Of a DNA stretch of 16,359 bases, positions 1 to 7,413 are shown in pieces. Origin of the DNA: Bacteroidales bacterium (GTDB lineage Bacteria; Bacteroidota; Bacteroidia; Bacteroidales; Paludibacteraceae); the NCBI GenBank assembly GCA_900771035.1, contig CAAGML010000158.1, positions 1 through 16,359 on the forward strand, written 5' to 3'. Position numbers and translations under genes: made by a program. The stretch's first letter is position 1, and each line of letters begins with the position of its first letter. The notes below the pieces were generated by a model. That model made no database searches and was not told the origin of the DNA. It was given only the letters and a program-made list of their open reading frames with translations.

Positions 1-795
1 ATGAGCGAAGGATTATATTCGATGGAGGCAAAGGATTACGACAAGACCTTAGACCTCACCAAGATAAAACCATACGGAGATACGATGAACGACGGCAAGG
101 TGCAGATGAGTTTCACACTGCCTGTACCTGCTGGCGACGAGGCTATCGAGGCTGCAAAGCAGCTTATGCTGAAACTGGGCTTCACCAATCCGCTGGTAGT
201 ATATAGCAAAGAGCTGACTAAAGGTTTCACCTTTTTCAACTGCTACGGCTCATGCAGTCAGACAGTTGATTTCACGCAAATCCATGTGCCAAAGGTTGAG
301 TCGAACAAGATGAGCATGGAGGAGTGCGACGAGTTCATACGCAAGAACATAGGTCGTAAGATTACCGTAATAGGCGCAAGCACAGGTACTGACGCACACA
401 CTGTCGGCATTGACGCAATCATGAACATGAAGGGTTATGCAGGACACTATGGCATTGAGCGTTACGATATGTTCGAGGCTCTGAACATGGGTTCTCAGGT
501 ACTGAACGAAGAGTTCATCGCAAAGGCAATCGAGATGAAGGCTGACGCATTGCTCGTTTCGCAGACAGTCACCCAGAAGGATGTTCATATACAGAACCTT
601 ACCAACCTTGTCGAGTTGCTTGAGGCTGAGGGTCTCCGCGACAAGGTCATTCTGGTTTGCGGTGGTCCACGCATCACCCACGAGTTGGCTAAAGAGCTTG
701 GTTATGACGCAGGTTTCGGCATGAACACTTACGGCGATGATGTCGCATCGTATGTTGCTGAGGAGCTGAACCGTCGTATGCACGAAAACAAATAA
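1..795 (+). CDS. kamE: Lysine 5,6-aminomutase beta subunit
   Basis: This is the small, B12-binding subunit of lysine 5,6-aminomutase. With KamD it moves the terminal amino group of D-lysine or beta-lysine to the neighbouring carbon, using adenosylcobalamin and PLP, early in anaerobic lysine fermentation. The 264-residue length fits the family (about 262). The cobalamin motif DxHxxG is at residues 131-136, with His133 as the expected cobalt ligand. Lys144, in MNMKGY, falls exactly where the characterised clostridial enzyme has its PLP-binding lysine. The N-terminal stretch GLYSMEAKDYDK looks like a normal family start, so the gene is complete although the window begins on its ATG. KamD should lie immediately upstream. 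Ornithine 4,5-aminomutase is unlikely, because there PLP and B12 sites share the large subunit. Confidence 0.95.
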   Translation: MSEGLYSMEAKDYDKTLDLTKIKPYGDTMNDGKVQMSFTLPVPAGDEAIEAAKQLMLKLGFTNPLVVYSKELTKGFTFFNCYGSCSQTVDFTQIHVPKVESNKMSMEECDEFIRKNIGRKITVIGASTGTDAHTVGIDAIMNMKGYAGHYGIERYDMFEALNMGSQVLNEEFIAKAIEMKADALLVSQTVTQKDVHIQNLTNLVELLEAEGLRDKVILVCGGPRITHELAKELGYDAGFGMNTYGDDVASYVAEELNRRMHENK

Positions 796-818
796 AATAA
801 CACATTATTTATAACGAT

Positions 819-1478
819 ATGGATAAGAATCAAATTCGCGAGGTGATTGCACGTCGTTGTGCCCTCGAACTTCATGATGGAGATGTCGTTAATCTTGGCA
901 TCGGACTTCCAACAATGATTCCTAACTACCTTCCTGAAGGGGTTACTGTAACTTTGCAGTCAGAGAATGGCTTGCTGGGTATGGGACCAACCCCTGAGCA
1001 GGGCAAAGAGGATAAATATCTGACTAATGCCGGTGGTGGTTTCATAACAGCCCTCCCTGGTGCCTCGTCGTTTGACAGCGCAACCTCTTTCGGTTATGTA
1101 CGTGGCGGTCACGTTGACGTTACATTCCTCGGCGCTTTGCAGGTTGACGAGAAGGGTAATTTGGCAAACTGGATGATTCCTGGCAAGAAAACTCCTGGTA
1201 TGGGTGGTGCTATGGATCTTCTGGTTGGTGCTAACCGCGTAATCCTCGCAATGGAACATACTGCAAAAGGTGCTCCTAAAATCCTTAAACAGTGTTCACT
1301 GCCTCTCACCGCTGCAGGCGAGGTTGACATGATTATCACCGAGATGGGTGTTATGGTCGTCACTCCTAAGGGTATTGAGTTGACAGAAATCAACCCTGAG
1401 TTCACCGTTGAACAGGTTCAGGCTGCAACCGAGGCTACTCTCATCGTTTCGCCTAACCTCAAGAATATGCAATTCTGA
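819..1478 (+). CDS. atoA: CoA-transferase subunit B (butyryl-CoA:acetoacetate type)
   Basis: This is the beta subunit (219 residues) of a family I CoA-transferase. It carries the catalytic glutamate at residue 49 in the SENGLLGMGP motif, followed by the glycine-rich NAGGGF segment typical of 3-oxoacid/acetate CoA-transferase B chains. In this operon the likely reaction is butyryl-CoA + acetoacetate to butyrate + acetoacetyl-CoA, the butyrate-releasing step of lysine fermentation. That substrate assignment comes from context. The gene starts 23 bases after kamE and ends 3 bases before crt. Family I enzymes need an A subunit, which usually sits directly upstream of B. Here kamE occupies that place, so the A subunit must be encoded further upstream or elsewhere. 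Confidence 0.88.
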   Translation: MDKNQIREVIARRCALELHDGDVVNLGIGLPTMIPNYLPEGVTVTLQSENGLLGMGPTPEQGKEDKYLTNAGGGFITALPGASSFDSATSFGYVRGGHVDVTFLGALQVDEKGNLANWMIPGKKTPGMGGAMDLLVGANRVILAMEHTAKGAPKILKQCSLPLTAAGEVDMIITEMGVMVVTPKGIELTEINPEFTVEQVQAATEATLIVSPNLKNMQF

Positions 1479-1481
1479 CCG

Positions 1482-2258
1482 ATGGAATATAACTTCTTAA
1501 AAATAGCAGACGAGGGTGCGGTGCGTATTATGACAATCTCCGCACCTAAGTCTCTTAATGCCCTCAACCGCACTATCCTTGAGGAGATTGACCACTGCGT
1601 CAGCAACATACCTGAGAACGTCCGCGTCCTTGTAATCACAGGTGACGGTGAGAAGTCGTTCGTTGCAGGTGCTGACATTTCGCAGATGGCAGGTTTCAAC
1701 GAAGAGGAGGGTATCCGTTTTGGCGAATATGGCGCAAGCGTCTTCCGCAAAATCGAAGACCTCCCTATCCCTGTCATTGCCGCTATCAACGGCTTTGCAC
1801 TTGGTGGAGGTTGCGAGATTGCCATGGCGTGCGACATACGTATTGCCGCAGACAATGCAGTGTTCGGTCAGCCAGAGGTGAAACTGGGTATCATTCCTGG
1901 TTTCTCTGGCACTTACCGCCTCGCCAAACTGGTAGGGCAGGGTATGGCTAAAGACCTTATCTACACCGGTCGTAACATCAAGGCTGACGAGGCTCTGCGC
2001 ATAGGACTTGTCAATGCCGTGTTGCCTCATGATGAGATGATGGCATACGTCATGAAGACTGCCTCGATGATTGTGGCAAACGCACCAAAGGCTGTCGCTT
2101 TCGCAAAACGTGCCATCAACGAGAACTACGACATGAACCGTGCTGAGGGTCTTGCTCTTGAAAACCGCTACTTCGGCGCATGTTTCGCCACCGAAGACCA
2201 GAAAGAGGGTATGAACGCTTTCCTCAATAAGCGTAAGGCTGAATTTCAAAACAAATAA
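1482..2258 (+). CDS. crt: Enoyl-CoA hydratase / crotonase
   Basis: This crotonase-fold enzyme (258 residues, usual length) hydrates crotonyl-CoA to 3-hydroxybutyryl-CoA or runs the reverse dehydration. The oxyanion-hole segment FVAGADI is at about residues 60-66 and GFALGGGCE at about 104-112. The two catalytic glutamates are Glu112 (GGGCE) and Glu132 (GQPEVKLG), so an active hydratase is expected. It follows the CoA-transferase gene by 3 bases and precedes hbd by 12. Crotonase is not strictly needed for lysine to butyrate, since crotonyl-CoA comes directly from 3-aminobutyryl-CoA. Its presence together with hbd suggests the operon also handles acetoacetyl-CoA made from acetyl-CoA or by the CoA-transferase. 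The C4 preference is inferred from the neighbours. Confidence 0.93.
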   Translation: MEYNFLKIADEGAVRIMTISAPKSLNALNRTILEEIDHCVSNIPENVRVLVITGDGEKSFVAGADISQMAGFNEEEGIRFGEYGASVFRKIEDLPIPVIAAINGFALGGGCEIAMACDIRIAADNAVFGQPEVKLGIIPGFSGTYRLAKLVGQGMAKDLIYTGRNIKADEALRIGLVNAVLPHDEMMAYVMKTASMIVANAPKAVAFAKRAINENYDMNRAEGLALENRYFGACFATEDQKEGMNAFLNKRKAEFQNK

Positions 2259-2270
2259 AAACTTAATGAT

Positions 2271-3107
2271 ATGAAAATCTGTGTTATAGGAACCGGCACA
2301 ATGGGTGCTGGTATCGTGCAAGCTTTTGCACAGGCAGGTATGCCAGTCTTGATGAAGAGCCGCTCAGAGGCAAGCCTTGAGAAAGGTATGGCTAAAATCA
2401 AGAAAGGTCTCGCCAAACTGGTCGAGAAGGGCAAAGTCACTCAGGATTACATGGATCAGACAGTGGCAAACATCTCCACTACAACTGATTACAACGCATG
2501 TGCTGACTGTGACCTCGTGATTGAGGCTGCTGTTGAGGCTATGGATATGAAGAAAGAGTTGTTCGCTATGCTCGACGGCATCTGCAAACCAGAAGCCATC
2601 ATCGCTACAAACACCTCTTCGTTGTCTATCACCGAGATTGCCGCAGCTACAAAACGTGGTGACAAAATCATCGGCATGCACTTCTTCAACCCTGCCCCTG
2701 TTATGAAACTTGTCGAGGTTATCCGTGGTCTTACCACTTCCGACGAGGTCTATAACTGCATCTCCGAGCTTGTTAAGGCTATGGGCAAGACTCCTGTTGA
2801 AATCAAAGAGGCTCCAGGCTTCGTCGTAAACCGTATTCTCATCCCTATGGTTAACGAGGGCGTTGGTATTCTGGCTGACGGTGTCGCTTCTGTCGAGGAT
2901 ATCGATACTGCAATGAAACTCGGTGCTAATCACCCAATGGGTCCTTTGGCTCTCGGCGACCTTATCGGTCTTGATGTCTGTCTTGCCATCATGGAGGTTC
3001 TCCACTCAGAGTTCGGCGACAAGTATCTCCCTCATCCACTTCTCCGCAAGATGGTCCGCGCCGGCAAACTCGGTCGCAAGACAGGCGAAGGTTTCTATAA
3101 ATATTAA
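2271..3107 (+). CDS. hbd: 3-hydroxybutyryl-CoA dehydrogenase
   Basis: This short-chain 3-hydroxyacyl-CoA dehydrogenase (278 residues) interconverts acetoacetyl-CoA and (S)-3-hydroxybutyryl-CoA. The N-terminal Rossmann motif GTGTMGAG is at residues 7-14 and NTSSLS at 114-119. The catalytic dyad is His137 (GMHFFNPAP) and Glu149 (KLVEVI), with the usual spacing of 12. The C-terminal dimerisation domain ends in the family signature [11 protein letters not shown]. The end of the second beta strand reads VLMKSRSE, without the acidic residue that normally holds the NAD ribose. This resembles the NADP-dependent Clostridium kluyveri enzyme, so an NADPH preference is possible. It is 12 bases after crt and 15 before bcd. 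Confidence 0.94.
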   Translation: MKICVIGTGTMGAGIVQAFAQAGMPVLMKSRSEASLEKGMAKIKKGLAKLVEKGKVTQDYMDQTVANISTTTDYNACADCDLVIEAAVEAMDMKKELFAMLDGICKPEAIIATNTSSLSITEIAAATKRGDKIIGMHFFNPAPVMKLVEVIRGLTTSDEVYNCISELVKAMGKTPVEIKEAPGFVVNRILIPMVNEGVGILADGVASVEDIDTAMKLGANHPMGPLALGDLIGLDVCLAIMEVLHSEFGDKYLPHPLLRKMVRAGKLGRKTGEGFYKY

Positions 3108-3122
3108 AAACAATACGACAAT

Positions 3123-4262
3123 ATGGATTTCAATTTGAACAAAAAACAGGCTCTGTTCCAGCAGATGATCCGTGAGTTCGCCGAGAAAGAGGTGAAACCG
3201 CTTGCTGCTGAAATCGACGAACTGGAGCGTTTCCCAATGGAGACAGTCGAGAAATTGGGTAAAATCGGTGTTATGGGTATTCCTGTACCTACTCAGTATG
3301 GTGGTGCGGGTGGCGACAACCTGATGTATTCTATTGCAGTCGAGGAACTTTCGCGCTGCTGCGCTACTACAGGTGTTGTTGTCTCTGCTCACACTTCTCT
3401 CTGCGTTGCCCCTATCCTTGAGCATGGCACTGAGGAGCAGAAGATGAAATACCTGCCAAACCTTGCTTCCGGCAAATGGATTGGTGCTTTTGGTCTTACT
3501 GAGCCAAATGCAGGTACTGACGCTGCCATGCAGCAGACAATGGCTGTCCTTGATGGTGACCACTATGTGCTGAATGGTACAAAGATATTCATCACCAACG
3601 CAAACTACGCTAACGTATTCGTAGTGTTTGCCATGACTGACAAGTCTAAGGGCAACAAGGGTATCTCTGCTTTCATTGTTGAGAAAGACTTCCCTGGCTT
3701 CTCTATCAGTAAGAAAGAGAAGAAGTTGGGTATCCGTGGTTCTGCAACCGCAGAGTTGATTTTCGAGAACTGCATCGTTCCAAAGGAGAACCTCCTCGGC
3801 GAAGAGGGCAAGGGTTTCGCTATCGCTATGAAGACTCTCGACGGTGGTCGTGTAGGTATCGCCTCACAGGCTCTCGGTATTGCACAGGGTGCTATGGACG
3901 AGACAGTTAAATATACCAAGGAGCGTAAACAGTTTGGTCGCTCAATTGCACAGTTCCAGAACACGCAGTTCCGTATGGCAGAGCTTGAGACCAAGGTTCA
4001 GGCTTCACGTCTGCTCGTTCGTTCTGCTGCTTTCAAGAAAGACCAGCACGTTCCATTCTCAGCTGACGCTGCTATGGCTAAGCTTTTTGCTGCCGAGACT
4101 GCAATGGAGGTTACCACAAAGGCTGTTCAGTTCCACGGCGGTTATGGCTACACCCGTGACTATCCTGTAGAACGCATGATGCGTGATGCTAAGATTACTG
4201 AGATTTACGAAGGTACTTCTGAGGTTCAGCGTATGGTTATCGCTGGCAAGTTGTTTAAATAA
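3123..4262 (+). CDS. bcd: Butyryl-CoA dehydrogenase (short-chain acyl-CoA dehydrogenase)
   Basis: This FAD enzyme (379 residues, full family length) reduces crotonyl-CoA to butyryl-CoA in clostridial-type butyrate formation. Visible landmarks are the helical N-terminal domain, the FAD/substrate segment GAFGLTEPNAGTD in the middle, and the C-terminal signature IYEGTSEVQR. The catalytic base is Glu363, in the YEGT position used by short- and medium-chain acyl-CoA dehydrogenases. The gene is directly followed by etfB and etfA, so the protein very likely works as a Bcd-EtfAB complex in the cytoplasm. Given the bifurcating-type EtfB, NADH oxidation may be coupled to ferredoxin reduction. Chain-length preference is inferred from context. 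Confidence 0.94.
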   Translation: MDFNLNKKQALFQQMIREFAEKEVKPLAAEIDELERFPMETVEKLGKIGVMGIPVPTQYGGAGGDNLMYSIAVEELSRCCATTGVVVSAHTSLCVAPILEHGTEEQKMKYLPNLASGKWIGAFGLTEPNAGTDAAMQQTMAVLDGDHYVLNGTKIFITNANYANVFVVFAMTDKSKGNKGISAFIVEKDFPGFSISKKEKKLGIRGSATAELIFENCIVPKENLLGEEGKGFAIAMKTLDGGRVGIASQALGIAQGAMDETVKYTKERKQFGRSIAQFQNTQFRMAELETKVQASRLLVRSAAFKKDQHVPFSADAAMAKLFAAETAMEVTTKAVQFHGGYGYTRDYPVERMMRDAKITEIYEGTSEVQRMVIAGKLFK

Positions 4263-4277
4263 TAAATGTATTAGATT

Positions 4278-5060
4278 ATGAAAATAGTTGTTTGTATAAA
4301 ACAAGTGCCAGATACCACTGATGTGAAAATCAATCCTCAGACTGGTACTATCATCCGCGAGGGTATTCCAAGCATCATGAACCCTGACGACAAGGGTGGT
4401 TTGGAACTCGCTCTCCGTCTGAAAGACGAATTTGGTGCACATGTTACCGTCATCACAATGGGTCCTCCACAAGCTGATGCTGTACTGCGTGAGGCATACG
4501 CTATGGGCGTTGACCGTGCCATCCTGTTGACTGACCGTGCTTTCGCAGGTGCTGATACTCTGGCTACTTCTCACGCTCTCGCATTTGCATTGAATTGCAT
4601 TGAGCACGACCTCATCATCACTGGCCGTCAGGCTATCGATGGTGATACTGCTCAGGTTGGTCCTCAGATTGCCGAGCATCTGAAACTCGCTCAGATTTCA
4701 TACGTTGCCGATGCAAGATTTGATGGCAAGGACAAGTTCACCGTTAAGAAGGAACTTGAGGACGGCTATCAGATGCTTGAGGTTAACACCCCATGCCTCT
4801 TCACCGTTCTTGCCAGTGCCATAAAACCTCGTTATATGACCGTCCGTGGTATCTGCGAGGCTTTCGACAAGGAGGTTGAGATATGGACTGTTGCCAACAT
4901 CAACGCTGACCCTGAGAAACTCGGTGGCAAGGGCTCTCCAACACGTGTTAAGAAGTCATTCGCTAAGGCTCTCAAGCAGCCAGGTGAGGTCAAGGAGGGT
5001 ACACCAGAAGAACTCGTTGACATCATAGTTGCTAAACTCAAAGAGAAATTCATCATTTAA
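4278..5060 (+). CDS. etfB: Electron transfer flavoprotein beta subunit, likely bifurcating type
   Basis: This beta subunit (260 residues) passes electrons from NADH to Bcd with EtfA. The N-terminus MKIVVCIKQVPDT is the family hallmark. MNPDDKGGLE, TMGPPQAD, GADTLATSHA and GRQAIDGDTAQVGP follow in the order seen in EtfB of Clostridium and Acidaminococcus, where this subunit holds FAD rather than AMP and takes part in flavin-based electron bifurcation. The C-terminal GSPTRVKKSF is also typical. It sits 15 bases after bcd and 18 before etfA. The bifurcating assignment rests on resemblance to those sequences from memory and has not been tested. Confidence 0.93.
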   Translation: MKIVVCIKQVPDTTDVKINPQTGTIIREGIPSIMNPDDKGGLELALRLKDEFGAHVTVITMGPPQADAVLREAYAMGVDRAILLTDRAFAGADTLATSHALAFALNCIEHDLIITGRQAIDGDTAQVGPQIAEHLKLAQISYVADARFDGKDKFTVKKELEDGYQMLEVNTPCLFTVLASAIKPRYMTVRGICEAFDKEVEIWTVANINADPEKLGGKGSPTRVKKSFAKALKQPGEVKEGTPEELVDIIVAKLKEKFII

Positions 5061-5062
5061 TC

Positions 5063-5070
5063 AAGGAGGG
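5063..5070 (+). promoter_or_regulatory. Strong Shine-Dalgarno site of etfA
   Basis: AAGGAGGG lies 8 bases before the etfA ATG at 5079. It is an almost full anti-SD complement at good spacing. No comparable site precedes the other genes of the window, whose leaders are A/T-rich as usual in Bacteroidota. It fixes the etfA start. Confidence 0.75.
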
Positions 5071-5078
5071 CAATAGAT

Positions 5079-6089
5079 ATGAATAAAGCAGATTATAAAA
5101 ACGTATTCGTTTTCGTTGAGCAGCGTGGTGGCGTTATCCAACCAGTTGCTTTCGAGTTGATTGGCAAGGCTCGCGAACTTGCCGACGCTCTCGGAGAGAA
5201 AGTTGTCGCTCTCTTCCCTGGCTGTGGTATCAAAGCCGAGGCTCAGACCCTCATCGAGGCTGGTGCTGACCAGGTTATCGTGATGGATGCTCCTGAACTG
5301 AAGGATTACCTCACAGAGCAGTATTCTCAGGCCATTTATCAGGCTATCATGCACTTTATGCCAAGCATAGTTCTCATCGGTGCAACGACAATCGGCCGTG
5401 ACCTCGGTCCACGCTTGTCTGCACGTCTTGAGACTGGTCTTACAGCCGACTGTACCAAGCTTGAGATTTCTGAGGAGAAAGAGCTTATGATGACCCGTCC
5501 TGCATTTGGCGGTAACCTCATGGCTACAATTATGTGTACTGAGCATCGTCCACAGATGTCAACAGTCCGTCCAGGCGTTATGCGCCGTCGTGAACTCGAC
5601 AAGAACCGCAAGGGTGAGGTTGTTGACTTCGCAGTCAAGTTTGATGCTTCCAAGTTCAACGTTAAGCTCCTTGAGACTGTCAAGAACGAGGGCAATCAGG
5701 TTGACATCACCGAGGCTAAGATTCTTGTATCTGGTGGCCGTGGCGTACAGAACACTGAGGGCTTCGCAAAGCTCCAGCAGCTTGCAGACGTATTCGGCTC
5801 AAAGGCACAGGTATCTTCCTCTCGTGCAATGGTTGACGCAGGTGTTATGGATCATGATCGTCAGGTAGGTCAGACCGGTAAGACAGTACGTCCTAATCTC
5901 TACCTCGCTTGCGGTATCTCCGGTGCAATCCAGCACCTCGCAGGTATGGAGGAGTCTGAACTCATCATCGCAATCAACAAGGATAAGTTCGCTCCAATCT
6001 TCAGCGTTGCCGACCTCGGCATCGTAGGCGATTTGCACAAAATCGTTCCTATGCTCACTGAGCGTCTGAAGAAAGAGATAAAGAAGTAA
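5079..6089 (+). CDS. etfA: Electron transfer flavoprotein alpha subunit
   Basis: This is the alpha subunit (336 residues) of the ETF that serves Bcd. The N-terminal half contains TRPAFGGNLMATI and RPQMSTVRPGVM, both typical of ETF alpha chains linked to butyryl-CoA dehydrogenase. The C-terminal FAD-binding domain shows the conserved VSGGRGV, the SSSRAMVDAG segment and VGQTGKTVRPNLYLACGISG, which cradles the flavin. It is the last gene of the operon, and the hairpin at 6114-6144 follows 24 bases after its stop. It is preceded by the only strong Shine-Dalgarno sequence seen in the window. It is complete, with no anomaly in length or motifs. Confidence 0.95.
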   Translation: MNKADYKNVFVFVEQRGGVIQPVAFELIGKARELADALGEKVVALFPGCGIKAEAQTLIEAGADQVIVMDAPELKDYLTEQYSQAIYQAIMHFMPSIVLIGATTIGRDLGPRLSARLETGLTADCTKLEISEEKELMMTRPAFGGNLMATIMCTEHRPQMSTVRPGVMRRRELDKNRKGEVVDFAVKFDASKFNVKLLETVKNEGNQVDITEAKILVSGGRGVQNTEGFAKLQQLADVFGSKAQVSSSRAMVDAGVMDHDRQVGQTGKTVRPNLYLACGISGAIQHLAGMEESELIIAINKDKFAPIFSVADLGIVGDLHKIVPMLTERLKKEIKK

Positions 6090-6113
6090 AGAGCTGTACT
6101 ATGATAAATGAAA

Positions 6114-6144
6114 GAGACGGCGGGCTGATTCAGCCCGCCGTCTC
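6114..6144. terminator. Perfect 15-bp hairpin between convergent operons
   Basis: GAGACGGCGGGCTGA and its exact complement TCAGCCCGCCGTCTC are separated by one T, giving a GC-rich stem 24 bases after the etfA stop and 39 bases beyond the czcC stop. There is no long T-run on either side (TCATTA on +, TTTCATTTA on -). The position between two convergent operons suggests a shared bidirectional terminator. Confidence 0.8.
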
Positions 6145-6183
6145 TCATTATCGCCAGTCTCAGCAATAAAGAAAAAAGTACTC

Positions 6184-7413
6184 TCATTTTCCAATCATAC
6201 GGTTCAGTGTCGCTGATGCTATGAATCTTTCGACGGCTGCTTCGTAATATCCTCTCATTATTTCGATATATGTGGTGCGTGCCATAAGCAGTTCTGCCAG
6301 GCTCCATTCTCCTTCGTAATATCCTTTTTCTCTGGTGTCTAATATAACGTGTGCATCGTTGAGTAATTTGGTGTCATATTCGCTCATGGCTGCTTCGGCT
6401 GCCTTGTAGCGGTTGTAAGCCTGCTCGACTTCGGTATAGACTCTTTCCGTAGTGGCTTGGTAATGGCAGTCGCTTTTCATGAGTTCAAACCTTGCGCTCT
6501 TCATTGCACCTTTGTTTGCAGCGGCGAATGGCAGCGGGATTGAGAATCCGACTGTGAAGCCGTCGAATTTAGGCGCAGGAGCCAACTCGTTGACTACCTC
6601 GTTGCTATGCACATATCCGGCATTCAGTGTCAGTTCCGGGACACGTTCTGCTTTGACAAGGTTGATGTTGTATTGTGAAGCCTGTTTCTTCAGACTGTCT
6701 GCAAGGAGGTCTTTCCTGCATTCCAAAGCTGTGATTTTGAGTTGCTCGAGATTGCTTAAATGCAACGCAAAGATACCTGATGGCAGTTCGCCAATGGTAT
6801 CAATTTCAGCACCTCCTATAAGTACGGACAGCGACAGTAGGGCATTGCGGTATTCTGCATCTGCCATAATCAGTTTGCCGTATACTGTACGTGCTTCGAG
6901 CGACGACTGCATTGCATCTGCCTTATTTATGTCGCCGTTGGCAAGTCGTGCGCTGTCGCTCAGGGCTATGCGACTCATTATGTCGTAATTCTCCTGCGCC
7001 AGTTCCCATTCGTGTTTTGCTATCCATGCATCAGCAAAAGCCTCGGCTGCTGTCATTCTCAGGCTTGACAGATAGTCTTCCAATTCAGCAGTTGCCACCT
7101 GGGACTCACCTTTGGCAAGGCGGATTCTCGACTTCCGCACACCTCCAAGGGGAATTGAATAACTCAAGCCTACTTCGTAGGTCTGTCCCATGCCGAGGTT
7201 CCAGTCCTGGTTGTTTCCATAGTTGAAACTGACCTCTGGATTATTGATCGTTCCGGCTGCCTCAATGTTTGCCTCTGTTATCTGGATGTTGTATTTTTCA
7301 GCCATATATGATTTGTTGGCTGAAATCACCTGCTGCATGAAATCCTCATATTCAAGGCAATTTGCATAATTGGCGGCAAGTGCCATCAATAGTATTGTGA
7401 ATGTTCTTTTCAT
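6184..7413 (-). CDS. czcC: TolC/CzcC-like outer-membrane efflux channel
   Basis: This outer-membrane component (409 residues) of the RND pump forms the exit duct across the outer membrane. The start ATG at 7413 overlaps the pump stop as ATGA and gives a clean signal peptide, MKRTFTILLMALAANYA. The larger open frame upstream lies inside czcA and lacks any export signal. The sequence shows the two long helical repeats of the family, with a PEVSFNYG strand near residue 60, GLSYSIPLGG near 90, and a second PELTLNAGY...GFSIPLPF pair in the C-terminal half. It is the last gene of the efflux operon and converges on etfA. The assignment to the Czc/Cus group rests mainly on its partners. Confidence 0.88.
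   Translation of the reverse strand: MKRTFTILLMALAANYANCLEYEDFMQQVISANKSYMAEKYNIQITEANIEAAGTINNPEVSFNYGNNQDWNLGMGQTYEVGLSYSIPLGGVRKSRIRLAKGESQVATAELEDYLSSLRMTAAEAFADAWIAKHEWELAQENYDIMSRIALSDSARLANGDINKADAMQSSLEARTVYGKLIMADAEYRNALLSLSVLIGGAEIDTIGELPSGIFALHLSNLEQLKITALECRKDLLADSLKKQASQYNINLVKAERVPELTLNAGYVHSNEVVNELAPAPKFDGFTVGFSIPLPFAAANKGAMKSARFELMKSDCHYQATTERVYTEVEQAYNRYKAAEAAMSEYDTKLLNDAHVILDTREKGYYEGEWSLAELLMARTTYIEIMRGYYEAAVERFIASATLNRMIGK

Noticed and set aside
1..795. Alternative call as ornithine 4,5-aminomutase
   Set aside because: A separate small subunit holding both the cobalamin His133 and the PLP Lys144 fits lysine 5,6-aminomutase. The ornithine enzyme has these on its large subunit.
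1497..2321. Long antisense open frame (274 codons) opposite crt and the start of hbd
   Set aside because: It is a shadow of a strongly conserved crotonase gene. Its translation is rich in Cys and His with no recognisable domain, and it has no promoter or start signals.
2364..3005. Antisense open frame of 213 codons opposite hbd
   Set aside because: It lies wholly within hbd, which has all its catalytic motifs; the antisense product has no family features.
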